Assembly (NCBI RefSeq): GCF_030056655.1
Contig: NZ_JASHIE010000020.1
Coordinates: forward strand, 59,379-123,378
Direction of reading: 5' to 3'
DNA from: Flectobacillus rivi
GTDB taxonomy: Bacteria; Bacteroidota; Bacteroidia; Cytophagales; Spirosomataceae
Length of the DNA stretch: 64,000 nucleotides
The notes beneath the pieces were generated by a model that did no database searches, was not told the DNA's origin, and saw nothing but the letters and a program-made list of their open reading frames with translations. Of the stretch, positions 62,301 to 64,000 are shown piece by piece. Positions within the stretch are counted from its first letter, which is position 1; each line of letters starts with the position of its first letter. The position numbers were made by a program, and so were the translations under genes.

Positions 62301-64000
62301 GACGGGTATTACTGGTGTCGCCTGTGTTGGATGTTCGATAAGTAATGCCGAAAATGTAATCAGTTCAAGCACGAGTGATTATGCCATCATCACAATGACA
62401 GCCTCAGTAAGCAGTATTGCATCCTTAGCTGTAAAAGATGTTTTGACGACTTATCCCATCGGAACTTTTGCCGGGTTTAATATTTCTAATCCTAATCTGA
62501 TCAATGCGAATCTTTTATCAGGTATTACCATTCGCACCTACAAAGCAGGGGTTTTGCAAGAGAGTTCGGGAGTCGGAACTTTATTGTCTGTTAATTCTTC
62601 ACTTTTGACTGGCACAGGAGAACAATTGGTAGGCTTTATCAGTACGAAGGAGTTTGATGAAGTAAAACTAGAAATAACGAATGTATTAGGCGTATTGAGT
62701 ACGACAAAGGTATATAATGTAGTCTTAGAGAGTTTCTGTGCAGGTCCAGCATTAAGTTGTACCGATACGTATTTGGTATCACCAAGTTTTCCAGCAGTTT
62801 TGAATGGGAGCTTAACAGGAATTAGTGGAGCCGTTTGTGCAGGTTGTTCTATCAATAACAGCCAAAATGTAGTAGATGCTAGCACTTCAAACTATGCAGA
62901 TATAGTTTTGACAGCAGGTTTGCTGAGTAGCGGTTCAATATCGGTAAAAGACGCAGTGACTACGTATCCCATCGGAACATTTGCAGGATTTGATATTGAA
63001 AATACAAGTATTCTTGGAGCGAGTCTTCTGAGTAATGCCACCGTCAGTACTTATTTGAATGGGGTTTTACAAGAAAGTAACGCAGGTGGGTTAATCAGTT
63101 TATCTATTCTAAGTTCTAGTCGACAGGTAGTAGGTTTTGCTGCAACGAAGCCATTTAACGAAGTACGTTTTACGATAGCTAATTTAGTAGGAATAGATGC
63201 AGGTACAACGCGAGTATATGGTGCTGTGTTGCGCTTAGCGAATGCAGCAGGTTTTGTTGCGCCAAGTTTATTGAGTAGTAGTGTGAGTAATGTTTGTCCT
63301 GCCACAACAGGAAACTTATCAAGTGCCATCGGCAGTGCACCATCAGGGGCAGTGATACAATGGTTTACGAACAATGCGCATACAGGAACAGCTTACAGTA
63401 CACCAAGTACAGCAGCTGCGGGGACATACTATGCCTTTTATTATGATTCAGTATTAGGTTGTTACAGTCCAGCGTCGACAGGAGTAGTTGTTACGGTAAA
63501 TGCTTGTGATACCGATGGCGATGGAGATTTGGATACGACAGACCCAGCACCTAATGATCCATGTGTATGGAGTGTAAATCAGGTCTTAGCGAATACGACA
63601 ACAACTTGGCGCAATGCAGATTGTGATGGAGATGGTATTAGTAACTATGCAGAGAAGTTGGCAGGAACAGACCCATTAAACGCTTGTGACCCAGCTTTGA
63701 TTGTTCCAACAGTGAGTGTTAGTAGCGTTAATAACATTTGTCCTGCTACGACAGCGAACTTGACAACAGCGATAAGTGGCACAGCACCTTCAGGTAGTAG
63801 TTTGGTATGGTTTACGAATAATACCCATACAGGTACGGCATATTCAACCCCAACAGCAGCGACAGATGGAACCTATTATGCATTTTATTACAATGCCACG
63901 ACAGGCTGTTATAGTGCAGCAAGCGTAGGAATCGATGTATTTATCACTTCTTGTACAGGTCTTGATCCAAGTGGCGCAACGTGTAACACGAAGGTTGCGT
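59332..64000 (+). CDS. Giant exported protein with 752-residue tandem modules, 3' truncated
   Basis: Open from ATG 59332 to the window end, 1,556 codons so far with no stop. A signal peptide (MIKNFVRCLISFLCLFLLWG, to about residue 28) is followed at Cys46 by the first module; module 2 starts at residue 799 and module 3 at 1551. Each module has three related ~150-residue beta domains (motifs NLVDSDLTNYAGF, then DTYPAGYFAGYKI, VVTSLLGIESSL and FDEVRITYTTLVGV; later domains use TYPIGTFAGF), an Ig-like segment (NVCPATTGNLSSAIG ... GTYYAFYYDSVLGCY), a calcium-binding DTDGDGDVDGTDP / DCDGDGISNYAEKLAGTDP stretch, and a second Ig-like segment. Probably a surface adhesin or S-layer-like protein. Its C-terminus, where a type IX secretion signal would be, is outside the window. 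Confidence 0.93.
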   Translation, partial: MIKNFVRCLISFLCLFLLWGSHSIAIGADIPSKTNLIPVDPGNTSCNTKTPWTNASYTNLVANRQNNGSILCINITTAPESNLVDSDLTNYAGFNITGAGCGVTFSVKDNDAADTYPAGYFAGYKISSGSLLSGSVGAVVTVTTYNNGTQVETKDVVTSLLGIESSLVDASGNTTVGFITTSAFDEVRITYTTLVGVLFAGQVYYPVIEKFCAGSALVCNTQTNVSNPSYPVNIDATQTGITGVACAGCSVANPENVISSSTSDYATITMAVSVGSVASLAVKDVLTTYPIGTFAGFNISNPSLINANLLSGITLKTYKAGVLQETSLSSSLLSVNSSLLTGTGEQLVGFITTKSFDEVKLELTNLLGILSTTKVYNVVLESFCAGPALSCTDTYLVSPSFPAVLNGSLTGISGAVCAGCAINNSQNVVDASTSNYADIVLTAGLLSSGSISVKDAVTTYPIGTFAGFDIENTSILGASLLSNATVSTYLNGVLQESNAGGLISLSILSSTRQVVGFKTTKTFNEVRFTIANLVGIDVGTTRVYGAVLRLANAAGFVAPSLLSSSVSNVCPATTGNLSSAIGSAPSGAVIQWFTNNTHSGSAYATPSTAAAGTYYAFYYDSVLGCYSPASTGVVVTVNACDTDGDGDVDGTDPAPNNPCIWSVNQVLANTTTTWRNADCDGDGISNYAEKLAGTDPLNACDPALVVPTVSVSSINNICPATTANLTTAISSTAPSGSSLVWFTNTTHTGTAYSTPTAATDGTYYAFYYNATTGCYSATSVGIDVFITSCTGLDPSGATCNTKVALTNGLFTNLSATKTNSSLGCVNLTTASTNNLVDSDLNNYAGFSVTGLGCNVTYSAKDNDVADTYPAGYYAGFKIASTSLLSGSIGSTVRIETYNNGVFVEGKDVVTSSIGLESSLLDGSGLATVGFITTQGFDEVRIVYNTLVGVGFSGQVYYPVIEKFCAGSALVCNTQTNASAPSYPVIVDDSQTGITGVACVGCSISNAENVISSSTSDYAIITMTASVSSIASLAVKDVLTTYPIGTFAGFNISNPNLINANLLSGITIRTYKAGVLQESSGVGTLLSVNSSLLTGTGEQLVGFISTKEFDEVKLEITNVLGVLSTTKVYNVVLESFCAGPALSCTDTYLVSPSFPAVLNGSLTGISGAVCAGCSINNSQNVVDASTSNYADIVLTAGLLSSGSISVKDAVTTYPIGTFAGFDIENTSILGASLLSNATVSTYLNGVLQESNAGGLISLSILSSSRQVVGFAATKPFNEVRFTIANLVGIDAGTTRVYGAVLRLANAAGFVAPSLLSSSVSNVCPATTGNLSSAIGSAPSGAVIQWFTNNAHTGTAYSTPSTAAAGTYYAFYYDSVLGCYSPASTGVVVTVNACDTDGDGDLDTTDPAPNDPCVWSVNQVLANTTTTWRNADCDGDGISNYAEKLAGTDPLNACDPALIVPTVSVSSVNNICPATTANLTTAISGTAPSGSSLVWFTNNTHTGTAYSTPTAATDGTYYAFYYNATTGCYSAASVGIDVFITSCTGLDPSGATCNTKVA
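59467..63981 (+). repeat. Tandem repeat of about 2,256 bp, two full copies, third begun
   Basis: Copy 1 starts at 59467 and copy 2 at 61726 (offset 2,259); copy 3 starts at 63982 (offset 2,256). All offsets are multiples of three. Identity is highest in the middle and end of the unit. Confidence 0.92.

Noticed and set aside
60867..63374. Long open frames on the minus strand within the giant repeat
   Set aside because: They lie opposite a clear plus-strand coding frame and recur only because the DNA is duplicated. Their composition is not protein-like.

Overview
The window looks like part of the chromosome of a Bacteroidota bacterium, most likely order Cytophagales. The evidence is a low-GC sequence, two SusC/SusD pairs, a sigma/FecR/SusC cascade, two further TonB-dependent receptors with carboxypeptidase-like N-terminal domains, and many short lipoproteins. 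The few promoter-like sites also fit the Bacteroidota TTG...TAnnTTTG pattern. I cannot name the genus from sequence alone. I saw no rRNA or tRNA gene, CRISPR array, transposase or prophage.

Layout. 1-2955: the tail of an arsenic-resistance cluster (a DUF6428 protein with a Cys-rich end, an ACR3 arsenite exporter, an MFS transporter). 3108-6814: a small putative exported protein and an Oar-like TonB-dependent receptor. 7184-8395: a secreted protein with a toxin-like C-terminus, flanked by 24-bp direct repeats and a gene remnant. 8862-13504: a two-component system and a second TonB-dependent outer-membrane protein. 13845-16046: a multi-PAS protein without an ATPase domain and a leucine-rich lipoprotein. 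16169-18780: a BlaI/BlaR1-type regulatory pair followed by an Amj-type lipid II flippase. 18880-24197: an NTF2-like lipoprotein, then a SusCD operon on the minus strand. 25015-34505: mostly minus-strand metabolism (GlgE maltosyltransferase, fatty acid hydroxylase, 2-hydroxyacid dehydrogenase, Tat-exported TIM-barrel protein, PdxA, DUF418 membrane protein), with a plus-strand RlpA/SPOR protein among them. 34906-38766: pyruvate carboxylase fused to a gamma-glutamylcyclotransferase-like domain. 39109-43593: two small exported proteins and MutS2. 43846-49812: tail-specific protease, FKBP isomerase, PhnB-like VOC protein, SRPBCC protein, YiaA-like membrane protein and an AAC(6')-like acetyltransferase, all on the minus strand. 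50156-57296: an ECF sigma / FecR / STN-SusC / SusD locus. 57548-58267: a LytTR regulator with a degenerate receiver domain. 59332 to the end: a giant exported protein made of near-identical 752-residue modules, cut by the window edge.

How the genes work together. The SusCD loci import glycans or other polymers; the second one is probably self-regulated through FecR and the sigma factor. The BlaI/M56/Amj block looks like an envelope-stress module. The most unusual items are the 2,256-bp in-frame tandem repeat of the surface protein, the pyruvate carboxylase fusion, and the toxin-like gene bracketed by direct repeats.

Intergenic regions carry several families of short palindromic or word-like repeats. 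They cluster at gene ends and in places enclose or abut terminators.
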